From Azospirillum endophyticum (GTDB lineage: Bacteria > Pseudomonadota > Alphaproteobacteria > Azospirillales > Azospirillaceae), in NCBI RefSeq assembly GCF_016595245.1, contig NZ_JAENHM010000073.1, forward strand, positions 783,617 to 847,616: 64,000 nt of DNA, given 5' to 3'. Of the stretch, positions 40,312 to 48,642 are shown in pieces. The notes below the pieces were generated by a model. That model worked only from the letters and a program-made list of their open reading frames with translations, was not told the DNA's origin and made no database searches. How positions within the stretch are numbered: the stretch's first letter is position 1; each line of letters begins with the position of its first letter. The translations under genes were made by a program, and so were the position numbers.

Positions 40312-41161
40312 ACTGCCAAGCCACCCGGCCCGACCGGCTTCCGCGCGTGACCGACCATTCCACGGCCTCCGCGTGCAGCCGGTCTTCCGGGATGTCCAGG
40401 CCGAAATGGCGGACATAGCCCTCGATCATCGCGAAATAGGTGTCCTGATCGCAGTTGTGGAAGCCCAGCCACAGCCCGAAGCGGTCGGACAGCGACACCT
40501 TCTCCTCCACCGCCTCCGCCGGGTTGATCGCGGTCGACCGCTCGTTCTCGATCATGTCGCGCGGCATCAGATGGCGGCGGTTGGAGGTGGCGTAGAACAC
40601 CACATTGTCCGGCCGGCCCTCGATCCCGCCGTCCAGCACCGCCTTCAGCGACTTGTAATGCGCGTCGTCATGGTCGAAGGACAGATCGTCGCAGAACAGG
40701 ATGAAGCGGCGCGCCTCGCCCTTCAGCCGGGTCAGCAGGCGGGGCAGGGTGGGGATGTCCTCGCGGTGGATTTCCACAAGCGCCAGTTCGCCCGGCCGCT
40801 CGATGCAGATGGCGGCGTGGGCGGCCTTGACCAGCGAGCTCTTGCCGGTACCGCGCGCTCCCCACAGAAGGGCGTTGTTGGCCGGCAGGCCGGCCGCGAA
40901 GCGGCGGGTGTTGTCCAGCAGGATCTCCCGCTGCCGCTCGATCCCCTGCAGCAGCATGATGTCGACGCGGTTGACCACGGGCACCGGCTCCAGTCTGTCG
41001 GGATCGGGATGCCAGACGAAGGCGTCGGCCGCGCCGAAGTCCAGCGGCCGGTCCGGCGGCGGGGCCAGACGCTCCAGCGCCTCGGCGATGCGGGTCAGCA
41101 GTGGCAGGAGCGACTGATCCGCACCATGGCCGCTGCCGGAGCTGTTGATGGATTGCGACAT
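40268..41161 (-). CDS. DUF815-family AAA+ ATPase
   Basis: A 297-aa predicted ATPase of the DUF815/COG2607 group. Walker A is LLWGARGTGKSSLVKA, Walker B is FILFCDDLSFD, and NVVFYATSNRRHLMPRDM is a sensor-like segment. Function is not established; members sit near envelope or metabolic genes in many proteobacteria. I chose ATG 41161; the frame stays open upstream through an AT-rich region without similarity. It overlaps nlpD tail-to-tail by 44 nt. The 225-nt gap to yajC carries both promoters. Confidence 0.9.
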   Translation of the reverse strand: MSQSINSSGSGHGADQSLLPLLTRIAEALERLAPPPDRPLDFGAADAFVWHPDPDRLEPVPVVNRVDIMLLQGIERQREILLDNTRRFAAGLPANNALLWGARGTGKSSLVKAAHAAICIERPGELALVEIHREDIPTLPRLLTRLKGEARRFILFCDDLSFDHDDAHYKSLKAVLDGGIEGRPDNVVFYATSNRRHLMPRDMIENERSTAINPAEAVEEKVSLSDRFGLWLGFHNCDQDTYFAMIEGYVRHFGLDIPEDRLHAEAVEWSVTRGSRSGRVAWQFIQDLAGRLGKPLR

Positions 41162-41386
41162 GTTTTTCCGGATATTTTTTCTGGATGTTCCATGGAAAGT
41201 GGGCGTCCGCGCAGCCATCTTTCCGACGCCTTCGCACCGTAACACAGCAGGGCAAGCACACAAGCTGTGGCCGCCCTGCGGATCGTGGCGCATCACCATT
41301 GCATCCCGATCATGGGCGGCTATAGTCGCGGCGTCCCGGCGGAACGTCGATCCGGTGCCGAGACCAAACCTGTAAGGAGCTTCCAG

Positions 41387-41812
41387 ATGTTCGTTTCGAC
41401 GGCTTATGCACAGACGGCGGCCTCGGCTGGCGGCGGCGGTGACATGCTCGTCCAGTTCGCGCCGCTGATCCTGATCTTCGTCGTCTTCTACTTCCTGCTG
41501 ATCCGTCCGCAGCAGAAGAAGATGAAGGAGCATAAGGCGATGCTGTCGGCGATCCGCCGCGGCGACCGCGTCGTGACCGGCGGCGGCATCATCGGCATTG
41601 TCACCAAGGTCGGCACCGACGACGAGATCACCGTCGAAATCGCGGAGAATGTGCGCGTGCGCTGCCTGCGCTCGACCGTGAACATCGTTCTCGCCAAGAC
41701 CGAGCCGGCCGGCAAGTCCGGCGGCGACGCCGCCACGCCGGTCGTCGAGGGCGAGGCCAAGCCGGCCGACACCGCCGCCGGCGGGATCGGCAAGCTGTTC
41801 GGCCGCAAGTAA
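41387..41812 (+). CDS. yajC: Preprotein translocase subunit YajC
   Basis: A 141-aa inner-membrane accessory of the Sec holotranslocon. One membrane helix (about residues 21-42, FAPLILIFVVFYFLLIRPQQKK) is followed by the conserved VVTGGGIIGIVTKV block. The C-terminal 35 residues are an Ala/Pro/Lys-rich tail. ATG 41387 has AAGGAG 7 nt upstream. yajC-secD-secF is the conserved order. Confidence 0.97.
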   Translation: MFVSTAYAQTAASAGGGGDMLVQFAPLILIFVVFYFLLIRPQQKKMKEHKAMLSAIRRGDRVVTGGGIIGIVTKVGTDDEITVEIAENVRVRCLRSTVNIVLAKTEPAGKSGGDAATPVVEGEAKPADTAAGGIGKLFGRK

Positions 41813-41937
41813 GCCGCAGCCGGGCCCCTCTCACGCGGGTCGGCCCGAAGGCGCTTCCCGTCCGGCCCGGCCGGTTGCCGCCCGCATGGGGCGGACCGGT
41901 CGTCCGGTTCGGGTGTCTGATCGGATTCGAGTGACGC

Positions 41938-43536
41938 ATGCTCTATTTTTCGCGCTGGAAGATTTACATGATCCTGGCGACCTGTATCGCCGGGTTCGTC
42001 CTGATGCTGCCCAACTTCCTGGGCCGCGACACGCTGGCGGCGCTGCCGTCCTGGTATGCCAACACCCGGGTGTCGCTGGGTCTCGACCTGCGCGGCGGAT
42101 CGCATCTGTTGCTCGAAGTCGACATGGCCACCGTCATCCGTGACCGGGTGGAAGGTCTGGTCGACGGCGCCCGCCAGCAGCTGCGCACCGCCAATGTCGG
42201 CTACACCGCGCTGAACGCCGGCGAGCGCGCCGTGACGGTCCAGCTTCGCGATCCGGCCCAGGCCGACGAGGCGGTCAAGGCCCTGCGCCAGCTCGCCAAC
42301 CCGGTCGGCCGCACGGCGTTGGGCGGCGGCGTTCCCGACATCGACGTGAGCACCGCCGACGGCACGGTGACCGTGACGCTGAGCGAGGTCGGGCTGCGCG
42401 ACCGCGCCACCCAGGCCATCGAACAGTCGATCGAGATCGTCCGCCGCCGTATCGACGAGACCGGCGTGAACGAGCCGACCATCGCCCGCCAAGGCAACGA
42501 CCGCATCCTGGTCCAGCTGCCCGGCGTCGAGGATCCCGACCGCATCAAGCGGCTGCTCGGCACCACCGCCAAGATGACGTTCCGGCTGGTCGATGGGAAT
42601 GCCGACCCCAATACCGGCCGCGCTCCTCCGGGTTCGGAGATCCTGCCGTCGGCCGAGGGCGACCGCTACCAGTCCAAATACGTCATCCGCAAGAAGGTCG
42701 AGGTCGACGGCGCGACGCTGCAGAACGCGTCGGCCGGCACCAACCCGCAGACCGGCGAGTGGGTGGTGAATTTCGAGTTCAACAGCGCCGGCGCCAACCG
42801 CTTCGCCGAAGTGACCAGGCAGAATGTCGGCCGTCCCTTCGCCATCGTGCTCGACAACAAGGTCATCAGCGCCCCCGTCATCCGCGAGCCGATCACCGGC
42901 GGACGTGGCCAGATCAGCGGCAACTTCACCGCAGCCAATGCCAACGACCTCGCCGTCCTGCTGCGCGCCGGCGCCCTGCCGGCGCCGCTGAAGGTGATCG
43001 AGGAGCGGACCGTCGGCCCCGACCTCGGCGCCGATTCGATCCGCGCCGGCCTGACCGCCGTCGTCGTCGGCTTCGTGATGGTCTGCATCTACATGATCGC
43101 CAGCTACGGGCTGTTCGGCGCCTTCGCCTGCTCGGCGCTGTTCATCAACCTCGTGCTGACGCTGGCGGCGCTGTCGCTGCTGCAGGCCACCCTGACGCTG
43201 CCGGGCATCGCCGGCGTCCTGCTGTCGCTGGGTCTGGCGGTCGACGCCAACATCCTGATCAACGAGCGCATCCGCGAGGAGACGAAGAAGGGCCGCGGCG
43301 TCTTCGCCTCGATGGAGGCCGGCTTCAGCCGGGCCTACAGCACCATCGTCGACAGCAACCTGACGACGGCCATCAAGATGGCGCTGCTGTTCGTCTTCGG
43401 CACCGGCACGATCAAGGGCTTCGCCGTCACCATCACCTTCGGCATCCTCATCTCCATGTTCACCGCCACGGTGCTCGTGCGCCTGATGATGGTGACCTGG
43501 CTGCGCCGGACGCGTCCGGCCGCGTTGCCGGTCTGA
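41938..43536 (+). CDS. secD: Protein translocase subunit SecD
   Basis: A 532-aa RND-type membrane protein that uses the proton gradient to help pull proteins through SecYEG. The N-terminal helix is followed by VSLGLDLRGGSHLLLEVD. The large periplasmic domains come next, and then the helices with the family motif DLGADSIRAGLTAVVVGFVMV and LGLAVDANILINERIREE. It ends 11 nt before secF. The 125-nt gap after yajC contains a CGGGCC/GGCCCG dyad but no gene. Confidence 0.98.
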   Translation: MLYFSRWKIYMILATCIAGFVLMLPNFLGRDTLAALPSWYANTRVSLGLDLRGGSHLLLEVDMATVIRDRVEGLVDGARQQLRTANVGYTALNAGERAVTVQLRDPAQADEAVKALRQLANPVGRTALGGGVPDIDVSTADGTVTVTLSEVGLRDRATQAIEQSIEIVRRRIDETGVNEPTIARQGNDRILVQLPGVEDPDRIKRLLGTTAKMTFRLVDGNADPNTGRAPPGSEILPSAEGDRYQSKYVIRKKVEVDGATLQNASAGTNPQTGEWVVNFEFNSAGANRFAEVTRQNVGRPFAIVLDNKVISAPVIREPITGGRGQISGNFTAANANDLAVLLRAGALPAPLKVIEERTVGPDLGADSIRAGLTAVVVGFVMVCIYMIASYGLFGAFACSALFINLVLTLAALSLLQATLTLPGIAGVLLSLGLAVDANILINERIREETKKGRGVFASMEAGFSRAYSTIVDSNLTTAIKMALLFVFGTGTIKGFAVTITFGILISMFTATVLVRLMMVTWLRRTRPAALPV

Positions 43537-43547
43537 GAGGTCTTACG

Positions 43548-44504
43548 ATGTTCCATCTCCGCCTCGTCCCCGACAACACCAAGATCCCCTTCATGAACGG
43601 CCGCATCGCCGGCCTCGTCGTGTCGGCGATCCTGTCCATCGCGTCGATCGTCCTGTTCTTCCACCCCGGCCTGAACTACGGCATCGATTTCCGCGGCGGC
43701 ATCGTCATCGAGGCCCGCACGCCGCAGGCAGCCGACTTCGCCTCGCTGCGCCACACCTTGTCCGGCCTCGGCATGGGCCAAGTGGCGCTGCAGGAGTTCG
43801 GGTCGCCGCAGGACGTGCTGATCCGTCTGGAACGGCAGCCCGGCGACGACGCCGCCCAGCAGGTGGCGGCCGACAAGGTGCGCAACACGCTGGCCGAAGC
43901 CGTGCCCGGCACCCAGGTGCGCCGTGTCGAGGCCGTCGGCGCGTCGGTCAGCGGCGAGCTGTTCGCCAACGGCATGCTGGCGCTCGGCCTCGCAATGCTG
44001 GCGATGCTGGTCTACATCTGGTTCCGCTTCGAGTGGCAGTTCGGCTTCGGCGCGGTGGTGACGCTGATCCTCGACATCACCAAGATCGTCGGCTTCTACG
44101 CCATCACCGACATCCAGTTCAACCTGACGGCGGTGGCGGCCATCCTGACCGTCATGGGCTATTCGGTGAACGACAAGGTCGTGGTCTATGACCGCATGCG
44201 CGAGAATCTGCGCATCTACAAGAAGATGCCCTTGCGCGACCTGATCGACATGTCGATCAACGAGACGCTGAACCGCACCGTCGGCACCTCAGTCTGCACG
44301 CTGCTGTCGATCATTCCGCTGGCGCTGTTCGGTGGCGAGGCCCTGCAGGACTTCGGCATCGTGCTGATCTTCGGCGTTATCCTTGCGACCAGCTCGTCGG
44401 TGTTCATCGCCGCCCCCATCTTGCTGTTCCTGGGCGAGAACCGCCTGCGGCGCGGCACTCCGACGGATGCCCCCGCGGGCAACAAGCCGGCGACCACGCC
44501 GTAA
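43548..44504 (+). CDS. secF: Protein translocase subunit SecF
   Basis: A 318-aa partner of SecD with six predicted membrane helices. LNYGIDFRGGIVIE follows helix 1, and the conserved transmembrane block MGYSVNDKVVVYDRMREN is present. ATG 43548 has AGAGG upstream; a much longer open frame upstream is only the shadow of secD. A Mth938-like gene follows 27 nt later. Confidence 0.98.
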   Translation: MFHLRLVPDNTKIPFMNGRIAGLVVSAILSIASIVLFFHPGLNYGIDFRGGIVIEARTPQAADFASLRHTLSGLGMGQVALQEFGSPQDVLIRLERQPGDDAAQQVAADKVRNTLAEAVPGTQVRRVEAVGASVSGELFANGMLALGLAMLAMLVYIWFRFEWQFGFGAVVTLILDITKIVGFYAITDIQFNLTAVAAILTVMGYSVNDKVVVYDRMRENLRIYKKMPLRDLIDMSINETLNRTVGTSVCTLLSIIPLALFGGEALQDFGIVLIFGVILATSSSVFIAAPILLFLGENRLRRGTPTDAPAGNKPATTP

Positions 44505-44531
44505 GGTCGGGCAAGAACAGGAGAGGACAGC

Positions 44532-44909
44532 ATGGCCGACATCATGCCGATGATCCCGTCGGACCGTCAGGTCATCGACGGCTATGGTCCGGGGCAGTTC
44601 TGCATTTCCGGCCAATGGCGCATCGGCGCGGTCATCGTCCTCCCCGACCGCACCTTGCCCTGGGAGGCGACCGAAGTCGCCGCCCTGACGATCGGCGACT
44701 TCGGTCCCGTTCTGGCGGCCGAGCCGAAGGTGGAGATCCTGCTGCTCGGCACCGGCGGCACCATGCGCATGATCCCGAAGGAGCTGCGCCTGGGCCTGCG
44801 CGAGCAGGGGATCGTGGTGGAACTGATGGATAGCCGCGCGGTGTGCCGGACCTACAACGTCCTGCTGGCCGAAGGCCGCCGGGTGGCTGCCGCGATGCTG
44901 CCTGTTTAG
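44532..44909 (+). CDS. Mth938/DUF498 domain protein (NDUFAF3-like)
   Basis: A 125-aa single-domain protein of the Mth938-like family: IDGYGPGQFCISGQWRIGAVIVLP, LLLGTGGTMRMIPKELR, and GIVVELMDSRAVCRTYNVLLAEGRRVAAAMLPV. The family includes the mitochondrial complex I assembly factor NDUFAF3, whose alphaproteobacterial relatives lie next to secDF, as here. ATG 44532 has AGGAGAGG upstream. It is probably the last gene of the yajC-secD-secF operon. Molecular activity is unknown. Confidence 0.9.
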   Translation: MADIMPMIPSDRQVIDGYGPGQFCISGQWRIGAVIVLPDRTLPWEATEVAALTIGDFGPVLAAEPKVEILLLGTGGTMRMIPKELRLGLREQGIVVELMDSRAVCRTYNVLLAEGRRVAAAMLPV

Positions 44910-44915
44910 CTGACA

Positions 44916-44959
44916 TTGAAGTTGTAACGACCAAGCAGTATCGTAAGGATGTTCCTTAC
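44916..44959 (+). promoter_or_regulatory. Promoter and operator of the toxin-antitoxin operon
   Basis: A -35-like TTGAAG (44916-44921) and a -10-like TATCGT (44939-44944) are 17 nt apart. A perfect inverted repeat GTAAGGA-TGT-TCCTTAC (44943-44959) overlaps the -10 and ends 11 nt before the antitoxin start. This is the layout for autorepression by an AbrB-type antitoxin. Confidence 0.6.
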
Positions 44960-44970
44960 TGCGGTGCCCC

Positions 44971-45186
44971 ATGATCACCAGCAAGCTGACCAGCAAGGCC
45001 CAGACGACGATCCCGCAGCCGGTCCGCGCAGCGTTGGGTCTGCATGAAGGCGATGAGATCGCTTATCGTATCGAAGACGGCCGAGTCATCCTGACCCGTG
45101 CCGCTCCGGCCTCTGCCGATGACCCCTTCCGCTGCTTTACGGAGTGGGACGGTGAAGCCGATCGGCAGGCCTATGCCGACCTTTGA
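44971..45186 (+). CDS. AbrB/MazE-type antitoxin
   Basis: A 71-aa swapped-hairpin AbrB-family DNA-binding protein: SKLTSKAQTTIPQPVRAALGLHEGDEIAYRIEDGRVIL. The C-terminal 20 residues (DDPFRCFTEWDGEADRQAYADL) would contact the toxin. Its stop lies 14 nt inside the toxin gene, so the two are coupled. The inverted repeat just upstream is its likely operator. Confidence 0.9.
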   Translation: MITSKLTSKAQTTIPQPVRAALGLHEGDEIAYRIEDGRVILTRAAPASADDPFRCFTEWDGEADRQAYADL

Positions 45187-45535
45187 AGCCTGGAACGTCG
45201 TCAAGGTTCCCTTCCCATACGCCGACCGTCCGGTCCGCCAGCGTCGGCCGGCGTTGGTCATTGCGGCAAACGACCTACAAGCAAGCCACAGCTTGGTCTG
45301 GGTGTTGATGATCACCAGTGCCGAAAACCGGAGTTGGCCGTCCGATGTGCTTGTCAGCGACCTTGGAGCCGCAGGGTTACCCGCTCCTTCCGTCGTGCGT
45401 ACGGCGAAGGTCGCCGTGATCGATGCGCGTGACGCTGAATTGCTTGGTACTTTGACCGTTGGCGACCGTCGAACGGTCAGCCGGCAGGTTGGTCGCCATC
45501 TTGAAGAGATGCTGAAGGCGGACGGAAGCGTTTAG
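45173..45535 (+). CDS. PemK/MazF-like toxin
   Basis: A 120-aa protein of the CcdB/PemK fold, likely an mRNA endonuclease. FEAWNVVKVPFPYADRPVRQRRPALVIA matches the conserved N-terminus, where the Arg pair and Pro are typical, and VWVLMITSAENRSWPSDV and PSVVRTAKVAVID follow. ATG 45173 overlaps the antitoxin by 14 nt. A terminator lies 12 nt after the stop codon, making this a self-contained two-gene cassette between secDF and sodB. Confidence 0.85.
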   Translation: MPTFEAWNVVKVPFPYADRPVRQRRPALVIAANDLQASHSLVWVLMITSAENRSWPSDVLVSDLGAAGLPAPSVVRTAKVAVIDARDAELLGTLTVGDRRTVSRQVGRHLEEMLKADGSV

Positions 45536-45547
45536 CGCCGCAAACGA

Positions 45548-45573
45548 CAAAGGCGCCCGAGAGGGCGCCTTTG
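45548..45573. terminator. Terminator between toxin gene and sodB
   Basis: A perfect 11-bp stem CAAAGGCGCCC/GGGCGCCTTTG with a GAGA loop is followed by CGTTTTC on the plus strand. On the minus strand a T-rich flank (TTTGTCGTTTG) is also present. It serves the convergent toxin and sodB genes. Confidence 0.85.
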
Positions 45574-45610
45574 CGTTTTCAACCCGCTGCTTCACCCAAC
45601 TGCGGGAACG

Positions 45611-46204
45611 TTACGCAGCCAGCTGCTCGGCGGCGAAGTCCCAGTTGGCGAGGTTGTCGATGACCGCCTTCACGAAATCGGCGCGGCGGTTCTGGAAGTC
45701 GACGTAATAGGCATGCTCCCACACGTCGATGGTGAACAGCGGCTTCTGGCCGTGCGCCAGCGGGGTGTCGGCGTTGCCGGTCTTGCCGACCTTCAGCTTG
45801 CCGCCGTCCAGGTACAGCCAGGCCCAGCCCGAGCCGAACTGGGTCAGGGCGGCCTGGGTCAGCTCTTCCTTGAACTTCTCGACGCTGCCGAAGTCGGCGA
45901 CGATGCGCTGCTCCAGGGCGGCCGGCATCTTGCCGCCGTCCTTCTTCAGGCACTGCCAGAAGAAGGTGTGGTTCCACACCTGGGCGGCGTTGTTGAAGAT
46001 GCCGACCTTGGACGAATCGCCGGCGGAGGCCTTGATGACCTCCTCCAGGCTGGCGTCGGCCAGCGGCGTGTCCTTGGTCAGGTTGTTCAGGTTGGTGACG
46101 TAGGTCTGGTGGTGCTTGTCATGGTGCAGGTGCAGGGTCTCCGACGAGATGTACGGAGCCAGAGCGTCGTAGGCATACGGGAGCGGCGGAAGTTCGAACG
46201 CCAT
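45611..46204 (-). CDS. sodB: Superoxide dismutase (Fe type)
   Basis: A 197-aa cytoplasmic Fe/Mn-family dismutase. Metal ligands are H27 (LHLHHDKHHQTY), H79 (VWNHTFFW), D160 and H164 (DVWEHAYY). The Fe-type signature AAQVWNHTFFW supports iron. ATG 46204 has AGAGAGGG about 9 nt upstream. The upstream hpnE frame runs to within 6 nt of this start, so the sodB promoter must lie inside that frame's 3' tail. Confidence 0.96.
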   Translation of the reverse strand: MAFELPPLPYAYDALAPYISSETLHLHHDKHHQTYVTNLNNLTKDTPLADASLEEVIKASAGDSSKVGIFNNAAQVWNHTFFWQCLKKDGGKMPAALEQRIVADFGSVEKFKEELTQAALTQFGSGWAWLYLDGGKLKVGKTGNADTPLAHGQKPLFTIDVWEHAYYVDFQNRRADFVKAVIDNLANWDFAAEQLAA

Positions 46205-46209
46205 TTGAT

Positions 46210-47643
46210 TTACCCTCTCTTCTTTGATTGTCCTTCCGGGCCGCGCCTTGCGGGTGCGGCACCTCCGACCGTCCAAATAGGCCGATGACGGAAGCTTGTG
46301 AAGGCCGGAAACACTCTCGAACGTCGTATAGGGTTATTTCCATTCGACAAACACCTTCCGGCCGCCCGGTTTCCGGAGCGTACGGCAGCTTCCAGGGTGG
46401 CGGGAAGCCCCGTTTCCGTCCAGTCGCCGGCCAGCGTCAGGTTGCTCCACCGGGTTCGATGTCCAGGACGGCGCGCGACCGAGTCGGGAGACTGGTCGGG
46501 GGTCGCCCGCCGTTCCTTCACCACGCGGTAGGGTGGAATCGTATCCCCGAGTCGCGAAGCCAGACGTAGGTGAGGGGCGATCTCGGCCCATAGCCGGGCG
46601 GCGATGTCCCCGGCCGGCAGATCGGCCAGCGCATCCGCATCGCTGACGGTGACCGACAGCAGATCGTCGCGGAGAAACAGCCATTCCGCCGTGCCGCCGA
46701 CCAGCCCGGCGAAGGGCAGGCCTCCCGGCAGGCGCACCGGCCCGTCCAACCGGACATGCAGGTTGACGATGGCCGGCCCCGGCGGCGGTACCGTCAGTCC
46801 GGGCACCAATCTTTCGGCTACCCACGCCGGCACGGCGAGAATGACGCTATCCAGCGGGCCGAGCATCACTGCGCCGCCTCCGGCGGAGAAGCCGGTCAGA
46901 CGGTCATCGTCGAATGTCAGGCCATCGATCCGTGCGCCGAGATGGAGTGCCGCGCCACCTGCCCGCAGCCGGGTCAAGGCCGGATCGACGAAGGCGGCGG
47001 ACAGGCCGCGCGGCGCCAGCACCGGCCGGCAGGCGGCTTCGCCCTTCAACAGCGTCTCGCGCAGCACTGCGCCGAACAGGCGGGCGGAGACGCGCTCCAC
47101 CGGCCCGTTGAGGGCGGAGACCGCCAGGGGGCGCCACAGCGGCTCGAACAGCGTGCCGGCGGGCGGCAGGCAATCGGCGACGGTTTTCTCCCGGCGGGCG
47201 GTCAGGCAGCGCAGGGCGGCGAGATAGTCGAGCGGCCGGCTTCCGGGCACCCGGCGGGCGGAATCGAACAGCCAGAACCCGCCGGGGCGCAGGGTCCAGG
47301 CGGCGCCGTCGCGCAGATCGAGGAAGGGGAAGGCCGCCGGCCGCAGTTCCTCCAGTGCATCGTCGCCGCCGATCCGCCGGGCATAGTCGAGCAGCGCCCG
47401 GTTGCCGCTGAGCACCATATGGCTGCCGTTGTCGATGGAACGGCCGAGCGTGGCGTCATGGAAGCTGCGGCAGCGCCCACCGGCTTGCGGCGCCTGGTCA
47501 TAGATCGCGACGCGCCTGCCGGCTTCCGCCAGCCTGACCGCCGCGGCGAGGCCGGCGAGGCCGGCGCCGATCACATGGACGACTCCGGGGGCGACGACTC
47601 CGGGGGCGACGATTCCAGGGGTGCCGATGCCCGCCTCGCTCAT
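46210..47643 (-). CDS. hpnE: Hydroxysqualene dehydroxylase HpnE
   Basis: A 477-aa FAD-dependent enzyme that reduces hydroxysqualene to squalene in hopanoid synthesis. The FAD motif is VHVIGAGLAGLAAAVRLAEAG near residue 22; GGRCRSFHD and LTLAGDWTETGLPATLEAAVRSG (the C-terminal flavin motif) are present. After that motif, about 40 extra residues rich in rare codons (ATA, AGA, AGG) run through AT-richer DNA up to the sodB start; the true ancestral end is probably near 46335. Its ATG overlaps the hpnD stop (TGATG). Confidence 0.92.
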   Translation of the reverse strand: MSEAGIGTPGIVAPGVVAPGVVHVIGAGLAGLAAAVRLAEAGRRVAIYDQAPQAGGRCRSFHDATLGRSIDNGSHMVLSGNRALLDYARRIGGDDALEELRPAAFPFLDLRDGAAWTLRPGGFWLFDSARRVPGSRPLDYLAALRCLTARREKTVADCLPPAGTLFEPLWRPLAVSALNGPVERVSARLFGAVLRETLLKGEAACRPVLAPRGLSAAFVDPALTRLRAGGAALHLGARIDGLTFDDDRLTGFSAGGGAVMLGPLDSVILAVPAWVAERLVPGLTVPPPGPAIVNLHVRLDGPVRLPGGLPFAGLVGGTAEWLFLRDDLLSVTVSDADALADLPAGDIAARLWAEIAPHLRLASRLGDTIPPYRVVKERRATPDQSPDSVARRPGHRTRWSNLTLAGDWTETGLPATLEAAVRSGNRAAGRCLSNGNNPIRRSRVFPAFTSFRHRPIWTVGGAAPARRGPEGQSKKRG

Positions 47644-48572
47644 CAGGCGGCGGGGGGAATGCCGAGCATGCAGCGCACGGCCACCCAGGCGCTCTCGCGC
47701 CGGCCCACCCGCACCCGGGCATTCAGGTCGCGCCAGCCGGCGGCGCGCAGGCGCTTCAGCACTCTATGATACAGCACCATCATGGCGGTGGCCGCCCACA
47801 GCGATCCGCGCGCCTGTCCGGCGATGGCGGATCGCGCTTCGGCGAAGCGAAGCTCGGCCAACTCGGCCAGCGCCTCGCAGGCCTTGGGCAGGGCCGGGTG
47901 AGCCAGGACCTCGCCCGGGCGGTCGCTGTCGATGCCGGCGGCCAGAAGCAGCTCGCGCGGCAGGTAGAGCCGGTCCAGCCCGGCATCCTCGGCGAGATCA
48001 CGCAGGATGTTGGTCAGCTGCAAGGCCTCTCCGAGCGCCAGGGCGAACCGCTCGGTGGCGGGATCGGCGCGGTCGAACACGCGGATCGCCAGCAGGCCGA
48101 CCGCGCCGGCGACGCGTCGGCAGTACAGAAGCAGGGTATCGAGGTCGGGCGCCCGCATGCCGCCTGAACCGGGTACCTCCCCGGCGACGTCCATCGCCAT
48201 GCCGTCGATCAGGGCCTCCAGCTCCGCACGCGGCAGGCCGTAGCGGTCGATCGCCCCCTTCAACGCGGCGGTCAGCGGGCCGCTGGGGGCGCCGCCGACA
48301 TAAAGGTCGCGGATGTCCTTGCGCCAGACATCGAGCGCCGCGCGCTTGGCATCAGGGTCGCCGGGCTCGTCGGCGATGTCGTCGATTCGCCGGCAGAAGG
48401 CATAGATGGCGAACATCGCCGCACGCTTGGAAGCGGGCAGCAGACGCATCGGCCAGTAGAAGGTGCTGCCCGACTTGGCGGCGACCCTGGACGCCGTATC
48501 GGGTGCCTGGCCATCCGGCAACGTCGTGGATCCCGATTCCAGCGGGGCCGTCTCCAGCGGCGGAGGGGTCAT
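47643..48572 (-). CDS. hpnD: Presqualene diphosphate synthase HpnD
   Basis: About 309 aa. It condenses two farnesyl diphosphates to presqualene diphosphate. Both Asp-rich motifs are intact: RRIDDIADEPGD and LTNILRDLAEDAGLDRLYLP. SGSTFYWPMRLLPASKRAAMFAIYAFCR is the typical start of the domain; a 30-residue Pro/Thr-rich N-terminal tail precedes it. ATG 48572 is preferred because AGGA lies 9 nt upstream; ATG 48590 and 48581 are also in frame. It is part of hpnC-hpnD-hpnE. Confidence 0.94.
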   Translation of the reverse strand: MTPPPLETAPLESGSTTLPDGQAPDTASRVAAKSGSTFYWPMRLLPASKRAAMFAIYAFCRRIDDIADEPGDPDAKRAALDVWRKDIRDLYVGGAPSGPLTAALKGAIDRYGLPRAELEALIDGMAMDVAGEVPGSGGMRAPDLDTLLLYCRRVAGAVGLLAIRVFDRADPATERFALALGEALQLTNILRDLAEDAGLDRLYLPRELLLAAGIDSDRPGEVLAHPALPKACEALAELAELRFAEARSAIAGQARGSLWAATAMMVLYHRVLKRLRAAGWRDLNARVRVGRRESAWVAVRCMLGIPPAA

Positions 48573-48642
48573 CTGTAGCATCCTGGGCATTGCACGCCGT
48601 GACGTGCCCGACAGTGCACCTCACGGCGTTTGGGCCCGGAGT

